Under the pieces are notes generated by a model, which was not told where the DNA came from, did not search any database, and worked only from the letters and a program-made list of their open reading frames with translations. 43,132 nucleotides of DNA, from the NCBI GenBank assembly GCA_903825645.1, contig CAIKBL010000034.1:1-43132 (forward strand), given 5' to 3'. The stretch is from an uncultured Pseudomonadota bacterium (lineage in GTDB: Bacteria; Pseudomonadota; Gammaproteobacteria; Ga0077536). The translations under genes were made by a program, and so were the position numbers. Positions within the stretch are counted from its first letter, which is position 1. Each line of letters opens with the position of its first letter. Positions 31,198-40,350 of the stretch are shown here, in pieces.

Positions 31198-32721
31198 ATG
31201 ACTGTTCCCACCCTGACCCCAGACCAATTGCTGGATGCCGCCGACCGCGTCGGGTTATCCCTGACCCCGGACGATGTCGATTCCTATCTTGGGCTCCTTG
31301 CGCCCTACATGAATGCCTACAATCTGGTTGATTCGATGCCGGATAATCTGCCGGTCGTGAAGTACCCCCGTACGCCGGGCGTGTTCCCACCCGCGGCGGA
31401 AAACGTACACAACGCCTGGTATGTCAAAACGTCCATCAAGGGTGCCCCGCAAGGGGCGCTGGCAGGCAAGCGCGTCGCCATCAAAGACAACGTCATGGTG
31501 GCCGGGGTGCCGATGATGAACGGCAACGCGATTCTGGAAGGCTATGTACCCGATATCGATGCGACGGTCGTGACGCGCATTTTGGACGCGGGTGGTGAAA
31601 TCGCGGGCAAGACCCACTGCGAAAATTATTGCATTTCGGGCGGCAGCCACACCAACGCAAAAGGGCCTGTTCATAACCCTTACAAGCGGGGGTATTCGTC
31701 CGGCGGCTCCTCTTCAGGCAGCGCGGTTGTGGTGTCGCTCGGTGAGGTCGATATGGCGATCGGTGGCGATCAGGGCGGCTCCATCCGCATGCCCGCTGCG
31801 TGGTGCGGTATCGTCGGCATGAAGGCAACGCACGGGCTAGTCCCTTATTCCGGCATTATGCCGATTGAAATCACGGTCGATCACACCGGGCCGATGACGA
31901 AAAATGTCCGTGACAATGCGCTGTTGCTTGAGGTGATTGCGGGCGTTGATGGATACGATCCGCGCCAGTTCCATGAGCGACAACCCGGTACCCTCGATTA
32001 CACCACCGGGATTGACGGGGGCGTGAAGGGCATGCGGATTGGGATCGTCAAAGAAGGCTTTGGCCATCGGGGCGCGGAGGCCGATGTGGAGGCGTGCGTA
32101 CAGCGCGCCGGGGAGCGTTTCCGCGCGCTGGGCGCGATCGTGGAAGAGATCTCGATCCCCGAACATCTGGTTGGGCCTGCGCTGTGGGTGCCGATTGGCG
32201 CTGAAGGCCTGACGCAGACCATGATGTTGGGCGACGGTTACGGTGCGTCGCGTCGAGACCTTTACGTCACCAGCCTGATCGATAAGTTGCACGGCTGGGA
32301 GCTGCGTGCCGATCAGCTCTCGGAAACGACCAAGCTTTTGACGGTGCTGGGCGTCCACATGCAAAAATATTACGGCACGCGTTTTTACGGCAAGGCGACG
32401 AATATCGCCCGGCGACTGACCGCCGCCTATGACGCCCAATTGGCTCAATACGACGTATTAATGATGCCGACGATGCTCATGAAGGCGACGCCCATTCCGC
32501 CGGCCGATGCGCCACGGGAGCTCTACGTGCGGCGTGCAATGGAGATGATTAGCAACACCTCGCCGTTCGACATCAGTCACCATCCGGCGTTAACGGTGCC
32601 GTGCGGGATGTCCGAAGGTTTGCCGATTGGCATGATGTTGATCGGGCGTCATTTTGATGAGGCGAAGGTTTACCGCGTCGGCTATGCGTTCGAGCAATCG
32701 GGCGACTGGCAAGGGATGTAG
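31198..32721 (+). CDS. Amidase of the nitrile-hydratase-associated type (amidase signature family)
   Basis: A 507-residue amidase signature enzyme with all catalytic residues: Lys96 in VAIKDNV, Ser171 in SSGGSSSGSA (the cis-Ser) and Ser195 in GGDQGGSIRMPAAWCG (the nucleophile). As I recall, this numbering is identical to the enantioselective amidase of Rhodococcus nitrile-degradation operons. The N-terminal ~90 residues form the helical extension of that subgroup (YNLVDSMPDNLP). ATG 31198 follows GAGGAGGCCGTTCC. It hydrolyses amides to carboxylic acid and ammonia in the cytoplasm, the second step after nitrile hydratase. The hydratase genes just upstream are broken, so the amidase must now work on amides from another source. 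Confidence 0.9.
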   Translation: MTVPTLTPDQLLDAADRVGLSLTPDDVDSYLGLLAPYMNAYNLVDSMPDNLPVVKYPRTPGVFPPAAENVHNAWYVKTSIKGAPQGALAGKRVAIKDNVMVAGVPMMNGNAILEGYVPDIDATVVTRILDAGGEIAGKTHCENYCISGGSHTNAKGPVHNPYKRGYSSGGSSSGSAVVVSLGEVDMAIGGDQGGSIRMPAAWCGIVGMKATHGLVPYSGIMPIEITVDHTGPMTKNVRDNALLLEVIAGVDGYDPRQFHERQPGTLDYTTGIDGGVKGMRIGIVKEGFGHRGAEADVEACVQRAGERFRALGAIVEEISIPEHLVGPALWVPIGAEGLTQTMMLGDGYGASRRDLYVTSLIDKLHGWELRADQLSETTKLLTVLGVHMQKYYGTRFYGKATNIARRLTAAYDAQLAQYDVLMMPTMLMKATPIPPADAPRELYVRRAMEMISNTSPFDISHHPALTVPCGMSEGLPIGMMLIGRHFDEAKVYRVGYAFEQSGDWQGM

Positions 32722-32736
32722 CGGCAAATAACGGTC

Positions 32737-32768
32737 GCGCCCGCTGACGGTTTGGACCGAGCGGGCGC
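32737..32768 (+). terminator. Terminator-like hairpin after the amidase
   Basis: GCGCCCGCT (32737-32745) pairs with AGCGGGCGC (32760-32768), 15 bases after the stop codon, followed by CTTCTT. The following ~280 bases hold no gene. Confidence 0.6.
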
Positions 32769-33051
32769 CTTCTTGGCAGGCTTCGCGCAGGCGCCGACCG
32801 AGATGTCGGCGTGTTCGTGACGGGTAAATATCTGAAGATGCGGCGCATCCGCGCGCGGTGCGGACAAGGGCCTTCGGGACCCGCCGAAGATCTCCGTGAC
32901 GGGCTGCGCAAGCGCTGAGATCCACGGTGGGTTCTGAAGCGCGGCTGAATTTTATCGCCCATCGTGCGCGCGCGACCGCCCTGTCTGCGCGTGGGTCCGG
33001 CGTGGGCGCGTCGACGCCCCGTGGTTAACGTTCACACGGAGCAGGTACCTC

Positions 33052-33864
33052 ATGAATGTACTCGAAGTCGACATCACTGATCATATCGCCGTCGTGCGAC
33101 TGAACCGGCCCGAGAGCCGAAATGCGCTTAATCCCGAACTCGTCGTGCGTCTGGCCGAGACCTGGGCGCGTCTCGGCAGCGATGAGGCGGTGCGCGTGAT
33201 TGTGCTGACGGGGACGGGGGAGTCGACTTTCTGCGCTGGATTCGATTTGGCGAGTTTTATTCCGCTGATCACCGGCACGCGTCCACCGGCAGATCGCTGG
33301 GATGAGGCGGTACAGGCAGGCGGGGGTCTTGCCCTGGCTGGGCGGGCGACTTTGCGGGATTACGATCCGGGTCCGCCCCTCATCGTCGCGGCCAATGGAC
33401 ATGCCGTGGCGGGTGGTTTTGAAATGCTCCTTGCCGGGGATATCCGAATCGTCGCGCGCGGCGCGCGGTTGGGTCTGTCCGAGGTCCGGTTGGGCCTCAT
33501 TCCGGCGATGGGGGGGACTGCACGGCTCGCGCGTCAGCTGTCACCTGCCCTGGCCGCTGAAATGCTGCTGACGGGTAATCCGGTAGCTGCCGAGCGCGCC
33601 CTGGCCGCTGGATTCCTGAATCAGATTGTTCCGGTAGCCGAGCTGATGACGAGCGCGATGGCCTGCGCACGGGTCATCGCGGCCAACGCGCCACTGGCCG
33701 TGCGGGCTGCGCGTGAGGTGATGCGGCGATCGGCGGAGCTGACCGAGCGCGAAGCGCTTGATCTGGAAAACGCGCACTGCGTGGCGCTCGCGCGCACCCA
33801 AGATGCGGTCGAAGGACCCCGTGCGTTCCTGGAGAAGCGACCGCCTATCTTCCGGGGCTGCTGA
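33052..33864 (+). CDS. Enoyl-CoA hydratase/isomerase
   Basis: A 270-residue crotonase of normal length. ESTFCAGFDLASF supplies the first oxyanion-hole NH. ANGHAVAGGFEMLLAGDIRI followed by VARGARLGLSEVRLGLIPAM has both the second oxyanion glycine and a conserved Glu (SEVRLG). GTARLARQLSPALAAEMLLT follows as in classical hydratases. The acidic residue normally found after IPA is replaced by Met (PAMGG), so isomerase or another crotonase chemistry is possible. ATG 33052 follows GGAGCAGGTACCTC. It would act on an unsaturated acyl-CoA. It is monocistronic with a hairpin at its end. It is only distantly similar to the shorter crotonase at 11168. Confidence 0.85.
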   Translation: MNVLEVDITDHIAVVRLNRPESRNALNPELVVRLAETWARLGSDEAVRVIVLTGTGESTFCAGFDLASFIPLITGTRPPADRWDEAVQAGGGLALAGRATLRDYDPGPPLIVAANGHAVAGGFEMLLAGDIRIVARGARLGLSEVRLGLIPAMGGTARLARQLSPALAAEMLLTGNPVAAERALAAGFLNQIVPVAELMTSAMACARVIAANAPLAVRAAREVMRRSAELTEREALDLENAHCVALARTQDAVEGPRAFLEKRPPIFRGC

Positions 33865-33874
33865 GGGACGCGGG

Positions 33875-33896
33875 CGCGCGCCATTTGTGGCGCGCG
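33875..33896 (+). terminator. Hairpin after the enoyl-CoA hydratase
   Basis: CGCGCGCC (33875-33882) pairs with GGCGCGCG (33889-33896) around ATTTGT, eleven bases after the stop. No T-run. Confidence 0.45.
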
Positions 33897-34740
33897 GAGA
33901 CCGCTGCCGCCTGCTAGAGCTTGCCCGGCTGGAGATCAGAAAATTCGAGACACGCGACGAACAGGAAGTCGCCGGCCACGCCGAGATCATGGGAACCGAG
34001 TTCCCTGCCTGGGCCAACATCTCCATCAACAAGAACCACCTAAAGCAACTGCACCGCGACCTGCTGCGCTACAGCGCCAAGGACGAGCGGCATCGGGGCG
34101 GGGACAAGACGTTGCGTAATGACGTTGGCGCGTTTGACGCCGATGTCAAAATGATCGGCATCTTGTTCGAGACGGCCACACCGTTCGACACGCCGCGCCG
34201 CATGACCGATCGGGTCGCCTGGCGGGAGCAGGCGCGTGACCTGCGCCGTCTGCCCCCGCGGCTGATCGTCGCCGTCTTCACCCCTTCCCGGGCGGCAACG
34301 GTCGTCTGCGCCGTATCCTGACGACTCTCTTGCTGTTACAGGCCGGCTATGCCCATGCGCCCTACAGCTCCCGAGAGAGGATCATCGAACACAGCAAGGA
34401 GGGCGATTACTTTGCCGTTCGCCAGACACAGACAACCCGCCACACCGATAAGCCGAACTGGCAGCCTTGCCTGTTGTTTTTTCTGCGTGCCTTGCAGCAG
34501 CAGAAGCGACGCTTGGCCGAGAAGATCGAGCGCGAGAAGCGTGCCCTCGGAACCTTGCCCGAGCTGGCCGTGCAAATCCCGGACTACGCCCAGGCGCCAA
34601 GCCGAGTCACGAGCCGCGATAGGGTCCGCGAGCATGGCGCAAGCCCGAACACGGTCAAGGCGACGTTCCGCACTATAGTGACCAATGAGCTGCTGGTCCG
34701 GCAGGGTGCCGGACGCTCGATTGGGTACAGCCTGCCGTAA
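33897..34740 (+). pseudogene. Fic-family protein, 5'-truncated and frameshifted, active-site residue changed
   Basis: One frame reads RLEIRKFETRDEQEV, WANISINKNHLKQLHRDLLR with YSAKDERHRG, and IGILFETATPFDTPRRM, the middle part of Fic-domain proteins with an N-terminal Fic_N-like region. Near 34278 the coding frame changes. The new frame reads HPFPGGNGRLRRILTTLLLL (34279 on), then LQAGYAHAPYSS, WQPCLLFFLRALQQQKRRLA and a C-terminal winged-helix-like end at TAA 34740. The Fic motif is HxFx(D/E)GNGRxxR; here Gly replaces the acidic residue that binds Mg2+. No proper start is visible upstream. Fic enzymes AMPylate targets; this one is dead both by frame and by motif. Confidence 0.75.
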
Positions 34741-34792
34741 ATGCGGGGAAAGTCATGCCAGGCATGCTAACGAACAAAAACAGGAGCGCCGA

Positions 34793-35116
34793 ATGACAGC
34801 GGGAGCGCCGCGCATCCTCACGACGCAAGGCGAGTTGAATGAAGGGGAACACCTCAACATCGTCCAGGGCGAGCATTGGGCACGCCAGCAGCGCCAGGAA
34901 GTCCTCAACGAAGCCTTCGTGCGCCAGTTGCACCAGCGTATGTTCAGCGAAACATGGCAGTGGGCAGGAGAGTTTCGCAGATCAGACAAAAACATCGGTG
35001 TCGAGTGGCACCACCTCGGCATCGCACTGAAAAAGCGACTCGACGGCGCCCACTTCCCGCGTGGGCACGCCAGTTATCCGCCCGAACCTTCGATGTGCCC
35101 GTCCCTTTCTCCGTGA
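34793..35116 (+). pseudogene. Fic/DOC-type 'mobile mystery protein B', N-terminal fragment
   Basis: ATG 34793 opens a frame with ILTTQGELNEGEHLNIVQGE and HWARQQRQEVLNEAFVRQL, then HQRMFSETWQWAGEFRRSDK followed by NIGVEWHHLGIALKK. This is the N-terminal ~85 residues of the mobile-mystery-protein-B group of Fic proteins. Family sequence fades after HASYPPE, and the catalytic HPFxxGNGR segment never follows. The frame ends at 35116. The usual partner gene (mobile mystery protein A, an HTH protein) is not present upstream; the other Fic remnant is. Non-functional fragment. Confidence 0.7.
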
Positions 35117-35294
35117 AGTTTTCGCCCTCCATTACGTCCTCATGGAAAATCCCGGTTGAATGGAACCGCAAGGCCGCCCCGCCACCCATGCTGTTACCCA
35201 CAGGGCAAGCGGCGCGCGCGGGCACTCAGGGCCGCGGCGCGAGGTGATATAGTCGTGTCGACGCACGTGAGGCAAGCTTAGAGGAGATGATGCA

Positions 35295-36722
35295 ATGGAG
35301 ACCGTGGCGCCACAGACCGTGAAGGAGGATTGGTTAGCGCAGCGCGCTTGGTGCCTCAGCGGTAATAAAATCCTCATGACTGGCAGCGCGCGCCCCGCGA
35401 CCAGCTTGGCCCGACAGATCTATCTGCCCGAATCGGCCGAGGAAATCGCCAGTCTGGTCAAATCCTTGCCGGCGACTACGCCTGTGGCGTGCGTGTGTGG
35501 CGGTCACGAATCGTCGAACGCCGCGTTGTTTGCCAGCCGTGACGCGGTTGTCTTCGACTTGGCGCGCCTGAAAGCCATCGATTTTCATCGCGACAGTGAA
35601 GGCCTGCTGGTCACAGTCGGCGCGGGTGTCGTTTTCCGTGAACTCGTGGAGGCACTTCGAGATCAGCAAGGGGCGCTGCCGGTCGGCACGGGGCCGGGGG
35701 TCGGCGTGGTCGGCTATCTCCTCAACGGTGGCTTGAGCGGTTATTTCTCCCGGCGACTGGGTTTGTTGGGGCAGCGCGTGGTCAAACTGACCTTGGTGAC
35801 GCCAGCGGGTGATCTGCGCACTATTACGCCTGGTGATGAGCTGTTCGATGCCATGCTAGGCGCGGGCAGTGCGCTCGCTATCGTGGTCGATGCGACGTTT
35901 AGGGTGGAATCATCGCGTGCCATCCAGGGCGCGGAGCAGCGCGTCATCGTGTTCGAGACGCGCACGCAGGCGGTCAAGTACGCGCGGGGTGCCCTGCGCT
36001 TCATGCGAGACTATGCCTTTGCGAACGACGCGGTGTCGATGGAGTTGGTGGTCACGGGCACGAAGGCGCTCGTCGCGACCGTGGTTTTTGACGACGCCTT
36101 TGCGGGAAGCACGGCTGATTTCGTCAAACCGCTTGAGGATCTGGCCGCTAGTCTGCAGCTTCCCGTGGTGATGGCAGCCCATTGGGGCTCTTGGTATGAG
36201 ACGGCGGCCGCCTTGTGGCCGGTGATTGCGGATCAGACGGGCGACCCGCTCGCCACGCTCCAACACTGCTTAGGCACCAAAGACATTCCGGAGGATCAAA
36301 TCCTGGATTTCATCTGCGACACCTTGGTGGCCGAAGCGCCACTGGATGAGGCAGCGTTGTCGCTGGTGGAAATCCGGACGCTGGGTGGCGCCGCGCTATC
36401 AGGAAGACGTCTCCCCACCGGCAATTGCCATCATACGTTGTTCGTCGATCTCATTACGCTCTACGACGCCAAGCCGAAGACCGATGCCGAGCGGCAGGCA
36501 ATCGTTGACCTGACCCAGCACGTCCTCGACAAAGCACGGCAGGTCAACGGCCTGACGGTTGATTTCAGTGGGACGCACTCGCAGCCCGACGATGTGGATT
36601 ATGCGGTCTCGGCGTCCGACATGTTCGGGACGCAGGCTATGGCGGAAACCGTCAAGGCGCTGAAAAAAAAGATGGACCCGAACAACCGTCTCAGATTCCA
36701 CCCGTTCGCAAAGCTCCTCTGA
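35295..36722 (+). CDS. FAD-linked oxidase (PCMH/BBE-like)
   Basis: A 475-residue protein with an FAD-binding PCMH domain in residues ~35-210: IYLPESAEEIASLVKSL, VCGGHESSNAALF (His71 is at the position used for covalent FAD attachment in the berberine-bridge group), VTVGAGVVFRELVEAL and PGVGVVGYLLNGGLSGYFSR. The C-terminal half is a substrate domain and ends in KKKMDPNNRLRFHPFAKLL, the usual BBE end motif. No Cys stands at the second covalent site, so flavin would be singly attached at most. ATG 35295 follows TTAGAGGAGATGATGCA. It oxidises alcohols, lactones or benzylisoquinoline-like substrates in the wider family; substrate here unknown. It stands alone between the Fic remnants and a gap. 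Confidence 0.85.
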   Translation: METVAPQTVKEDWLAQRAWCLSGNKILMTGSARPATSLARQIYLPESAEEIASLVKSLPATTPVACVCGGHESSNAALFASRDAVVFDLARLKAIDFHRDSEGLLVTVGAGVVFRELVEALRDQQGALPVGTGPGVGVVGYLLNGGLSGYFSRRLGLLGQRVVKLTLVTPAGDLRTITPGDELFDAMLGAGSALAIVVDATFRVESSRAIQGAEQRVIVFETRTQAVKYARGALRFMRDYAFANDAVSMELVVTGTKALVATVVFDDAFAGSTADFVKPLEDLAASLQLPVVMAAHWGSWYETAAALWPVIADQTGDPLATLQHCLGTKDIPEDQILDFICDTLVAEAPLDEAALSLVEIRTLGGAALSGRRLPTGNCHHTLFVDLITLYDAKPKTDAERQAIVDLTQHVLDKARQVNGLTVDFSGTHSQPDDVDYAVSASDMFGTQAMAETVKALKKKMDPNNRLRFHPFAKLL

Positions 36723-37162
36723 CCGTCGGGGTGGCGTCGATACTGCTGATCTGAAGGTATTCAGCGGTACCGGGCGCAGCGCCGTGATGGCACTCGAAAG
36801 ATGGAGCAGAAGGGAGGGTCGTCGTGGTCGTCGACAGGCAAACTTTGAGCCCATACCGATACTGAGTGGAGGCGTCCGCGCAAAGAAAATGCCGCGTCGG
36901 GGCTGACTGGGCGATTACACCAGCGTTCGGTGGTGGTCAGAAAACAACCCTGTTGGGCCGCATACGACCAAGCCACCTCAGTCCGCGCTTGCCGTGGTTG
37001 TCTACGCATCGTTGGGCACCCGCCCCGAGGGCGACCGGAAGGCTATTTTGGGCTTCTATCGGTCGCCAGACAGGCGAGCGGGCACGCACACTCGCCGATT
37101 TTCCGCGACAGAAGGATTGCGGGGTTCGCCTTGCGCGTACCCCCGAATCACGCGAAAGCCGG
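36723..37162. other. Convergent intergenic region, no gene recognised
   Basis: These 440 bases separate the convergent FAD-oxidase and selD genes. Open frames (for example one on + from 36866) show no recognisable family. No clear terminator is seen for either gene. Confidence 0.4.
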
Positions 37163-38215
37163 TCAGACCACGGTCAGTCCGCTTGGACCAGCGGAAAAAG
37201 CGCCAATCTTGCGCGCCCGCTCAAAGCCGCCGCGTTTAAAAACGTCGAGCACCTCCGCTTCGCTTTCGGGCGCGCACGCCACCAGTAAACCTCCACTGGT
37301 CTGTGGATCGCTCAGTAATTGCTGCTGCCAATCGGTCACCGTGGGCGCGAGCGTCACTTCCTGGCCATAAGCCGCCCAGTTTCTGGTGGACGCGCCCGTG
37401 AAAACGCCGGCCTTGGCGTGGGTCACGGCCTCGTCGATCAGCGGCACTTGCGCCCAATCAATCCGGGCGTGCAGGCGGGCGCCGCGACACATCTCGAGCA
37501 GATGTCCGGCGAGACCAAATCCGGTGACATCGGTGAGCGCGTGGACACCCGCCATCGCGGCTAGCGCCACGCCGGGCCGGTTAAGCTGCGTGGTGTAGCG
37601 CAGCATGTGCGCATATCCGGCAGGCGTGAGTTTCTCTTGTTTAAGGGCTGCACTGAGGATCCCCACGCCAATCGGCTTGCCGAGAATCAGACTATCGCCG
37701 GGCTGAGCGGCACTGTTGCGCTTGAACCGGTCCGGATGCACCAGACCCAACACCACCAGGCCATAGATCGGTTCGACCGTGTCGATTGAATGCCCACCGA
37801 CGATCGCAATGCCCGCTTCGGCACACACCGATTCGCCACCGGCCGTGATGCGCCTGATCACCTCTGCCGGCAACACGTTAATGGGCATGCCCAGTAGGGC
37901 CAGGGCGAATATTGGCTGCCCGCCCATCGAATAGACGTCCGAGATAGCGTTGGTCGCGGCGATGCGGCCGAAATCCCAGGGATCGTCCACGATCGGCATG
38001 AAAAAATCGGTGGTCGCGACGATCGCCTGATGCTCGTTGAGCTGGTAGACCGCTGCATCTTCATTGTTTTCCCGCCCGGCGAGCAAGGCAGCCGGCAGGT
38101 TGTGCAGGGGGGAGGCCTTCAGGATGTCTGCCAGCATGCCGGGCGCAATCTTGCAGCCGCAGCCACCGCCATGGGCCAGCGATGTGAGTCGGGCGGGTGT
38201 CAAGGTCGTGGTCAT
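37163..38215 (-). CDS. selD: Selenide, water dikinase (selenophosphate synthase)
   Basis: A 350-residue SelD. The N-terminal HGGGCGCKIAPGMLADIL has the catalytic Cys19 and Lys22 (Cys17/Lys20 in E. coli numbering); Cys and not selenocysteine is encoded. NNEDAAVYQL and ATTDFFMPIVDDPWDFGRIA form the ATP-binding AIRS-like half, followed by AISDVYSMGG and GGHSIDTVEPIYGLVV. The C-terminal half has DVTGFGLAGHLLEM and LLSDPQTSGGLLVA. The ATG at 38215 gives the standard length. It makes selenophosphate from selenide and ATP for selenocysteine and selenouridine tRNA modification. No selA, selB, selenouridine synthase or selenoprotein gene is nearby, so the reason for its place here is unclear. Confidence 0.95.
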   Translation of the reverse strand: MTTTLTPARLTSLAHGGGCGCKIAPGMLADILKASPLHNLPAALLAGRENNEDAAVYQLNEHQAIVATTDFFMPIVDDPWDFGRIAATNAISDVYSMGGQPIFALALLGMPINVLPAEVIRRITAGGESVCAEAGIAIVGGHSIDTVEPIYGLVVLGLVHPDRFKRNSAAQPGDSLILGKPIGVGILSAALKQEKLTPAGYAHMLRYTTQLNRPGVALAAMAGVHALTDVTGFGLAGHLLEMCRGARLHARIDWAQVPLIDEAVTHAKAGVFTGASTRNWAAYGQEVTLAPTVTDWQQQLLSDPQTSGGLLVACAPESEAEVLDVFKRGGFERARKIGAFSAGPSGLTVV

Positions 38216-39024
38216 GGCGCTTTTGCTCCAGCGGGTAGGGCGGATAACGTCCCATTTTAGGCGTAAACGGGGTGCGAAGTCCGGGCTTGACGGACGTTCG
38301 TAAGGTGTTCGTCGCTGTCCGGTTGAAACGGCCGATTGCCCGTCGCGCGGTCTAGGACGCCGGGCTTCGCCAGCCACGGTCAACGCGACCAGGGGCAACC
38401 GCGCAGGGGAGCGGAGCAGATAGATGCCGAATCTGCCGGCGCGGCCCGATACGGGGCGGTGAACGACGGGGCGCTCTGCCGCCTACCCGCGTCAAAAAAA
38501 GGCCCCGGTGGCAGCGTGTGGCGTAACGCGCGACAATCATCGAATGTTCCGAAGCGTCATGCAGGCACCCAGCTGTCGAGTGCTCTTTTCGCGCGGGCAT
38601 ACCCGGCGGGACCTGCGCCGCAGCCGCCATGCGCCTGGCGGGGCCACTGTTTGCGCCGGATGCGACCGGCATGCCCTCCGGCGCGGTCGGTATGAACGGT
38701 CACGGGCGTTTTATCTTGGCGTCTGAAGCGGGCGATGCCCTGCGGGTTGACGATCAGAATGATCCCTGAGGTGCCTATGCATTCCCCGTTCAAGTCCGCC
38801 CCTCCCGGTCTGACGTGTCGAGATGACATCCCGCCCGCGTTGAATCTTCCGGTCGACGGATCCGCCGACCCGTGGGGCGCGGACCGGGCCACGCTTGATG
38901 TCAACTTGGGTAGTCGCGACAAACGGTCAAAGCAAACAGAGCCCACGCAGGCATCGAGCTACTCAGCCGTCAGCCGCCTCGAGCCTCACCTAACTTCCTC
39001 CTCTGCTTGGCGATAAAGGACTGC
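38216..39024. other. Long intergenic region with possible gene debris
   Basis: No complete gene is recognised in about 810 bases. Around 38640-38860 on the + strand a frame reads LFAPDATGMPSGAVGMNGHG, then RFILASEAGDALRVDDQNDP, a TGA, and in the same frame GAYAFPVQVRPSRSDV. It looks like the eroded end of a real protein, family unknown. Confidence 0.35.
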
Positions 39025-40050
39025 ATGAATACTCTGCACACGCGTTTCACCCGCGCCTTTGACCTACAAACGCCCATCGCACTGGCGCCAATGGCGCTTG
39101 CGAGCGGTGGCGCGCTGGCCGCGGCCTGTGTCCACGCCGGCGCCCTGGGTCTGGTGGGCGGCGGCTATGGCGAGCTGGCCTGGACCCAACGCGAATACCA
39201 GCTCGCGCTGGATGCAGTCGGCGTTGAGCAGCGCAAGCGACTGGGGCTGGGCTTTATCACGTGGAAACTCGATGAAGACGCGAGCGCCTTGGCATGGGCC
39301 CTGAACCTGCCGGTCGATCAGCGACCGCGTGCAGTCATGCTGTCGTTTGGCGATCCGCGACCCTACGCGCAACGCATTGCTGCGAGCGGCGCCAAGTTGC
39401 TGTGTCAGGTTCAGCGACTTGCGCAACTAGCCCCAGCGCTGGAAGCGGGTGCGCAGATCATCATCGCGCAGGGCGCCGAGGCCGGCGGACATGGCGCCAA
39501 TGCCCTGGAAGGGCGCGCCACCTTTACCCTGGTGCCTGAAATCTCCGACCACCTCGCACGCCATGCGCCACAAACGTTGCTGCTCGCCGCCGGTGGCGTT
39601 GCCGACGGGCGCGGTCTGGCAGCTGCCCTATCGCTGGGTGCAGACGGCGTATTAGTTGGTTCGCGGTTATGGGCCAGTACCGAGAGCTTGGCGGTCGCCG
39701 GCGCGGTGGCCGCCGCGCTGGCCGCCAGTGGTGATGACACCGCACGCAGTGCGGTCTTTGATATTTTGCGTCGCAAGCACTGGCCCGCACCCTACGACTT
39801 TCGCGCGCTGCGTAACGCCCTACACCGCCAGTGGGAAACGTGCCTTGATGATCTGCGCAGCGATCCGCAAGCCGCGCGCGCTGACTACGACGCGGGTGTG
39901 GCGGCGGGCGACTTCAGTCGCGCACACACCACCGTCGGTGAGGCAGTCGGTTTGATGTCGGATGTGTCGGGCGCGCAAGATCTCATCGCACGCATGACCC
40001 ATGAGGCGCGCGCCAGACTTCTCCAGACGTCTGCAGCGCTGGGCGCTTGA
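39025..40050 (+). CDS. Nitronate monooxygenase family protein
   Basis: A 341-residue FMN-dependent TIM-barrel protein of the NMO (2-nitropropane dioxygenase) family: TPIALAPMALASGGALAAAC at the start, then GGYGELAW, and IIIAQGAEAGGHGANALEGR with the conserved His (GGHG) used as base in NMOs. The phosphate-binding end is LLAAGGVADGRGLAAALSLG followed by ADGVLVGSRLWASTES. ATG 39025 follows AAAGGACTGC and is preferred over an in-frame ATG six codons upstream. It oxidises alkyl nitronates to carbonyl compounds and nitrite, or acts on a related substrate. It adds to the nitrogen-compound theme of the region (amidase, nitrile hydratase remains). Confidence 0.85.
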   Translation: MNTLHTRFTRAFDLQTPIALAPMALASGGALAAACVHAGALGLVGGGYGELAWTQREYQLALDAVGVEQRKRLGLGFITWKLDEDASALAWALNLPVDQRPRAVMLSFGDPRPYAQRIAASGAKLLCQVQRLAQLAPALEAGAQIIIAQGAEAGGHGANALEGRATFTLVPEISDHLARHAPQTLLLAAGGVADGRGLAAALSLGADGVLVGSRLWASTESLAVAGAVAAALAASGDDTARSAVFDILRRKHWPAPYDFRALRNALHRQWETCLDDLRSDPQAARADYDAGVAAGDFSRAHTTVGEAVGLMSDVSGAQDLIARMTHEARARLLQTSAALGA

Positions 40051-40350
40051 AGGCGGCTGTCCGGGCCCGGTGTGGGGCATACCTGCTCGCTTTTATACAA
40101 AACGGCGAGATTACCCGTAACGCGCCATTCAACCGCCCTGTCAGTCACGCTTCGGCGAAATTACCGGTCAGGATGACGCGAAATATGGCGATCGCCACGG
40201 TCCTGTTTTCGGATAGCCCAGTCCGTGTCTTTCGCTGGCTGTCGCGTGAGCATTGGGCATGCTCCACTCGCTCGACTTGGCTTGTCGGGCTGGACTGGCA
40301 GCACCCATCAGCGCAGACACGAATCTTGCCAAACCGACCAATCTTGAACC
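40051..40350. other. Intergenic region upstream of parDE
   Basis: No gene or repeat recognised. It must contain the operator at which ParD would bind. I see no clear palindrome next to the parD start. Confidence 0.35.

Noticed and set aside
36866-37288. A 140-codon frame after the FAD-oxidase gene
   Set aside because: Basic, low-complexity translation without known motifs; its 3' part is antisense to selD.
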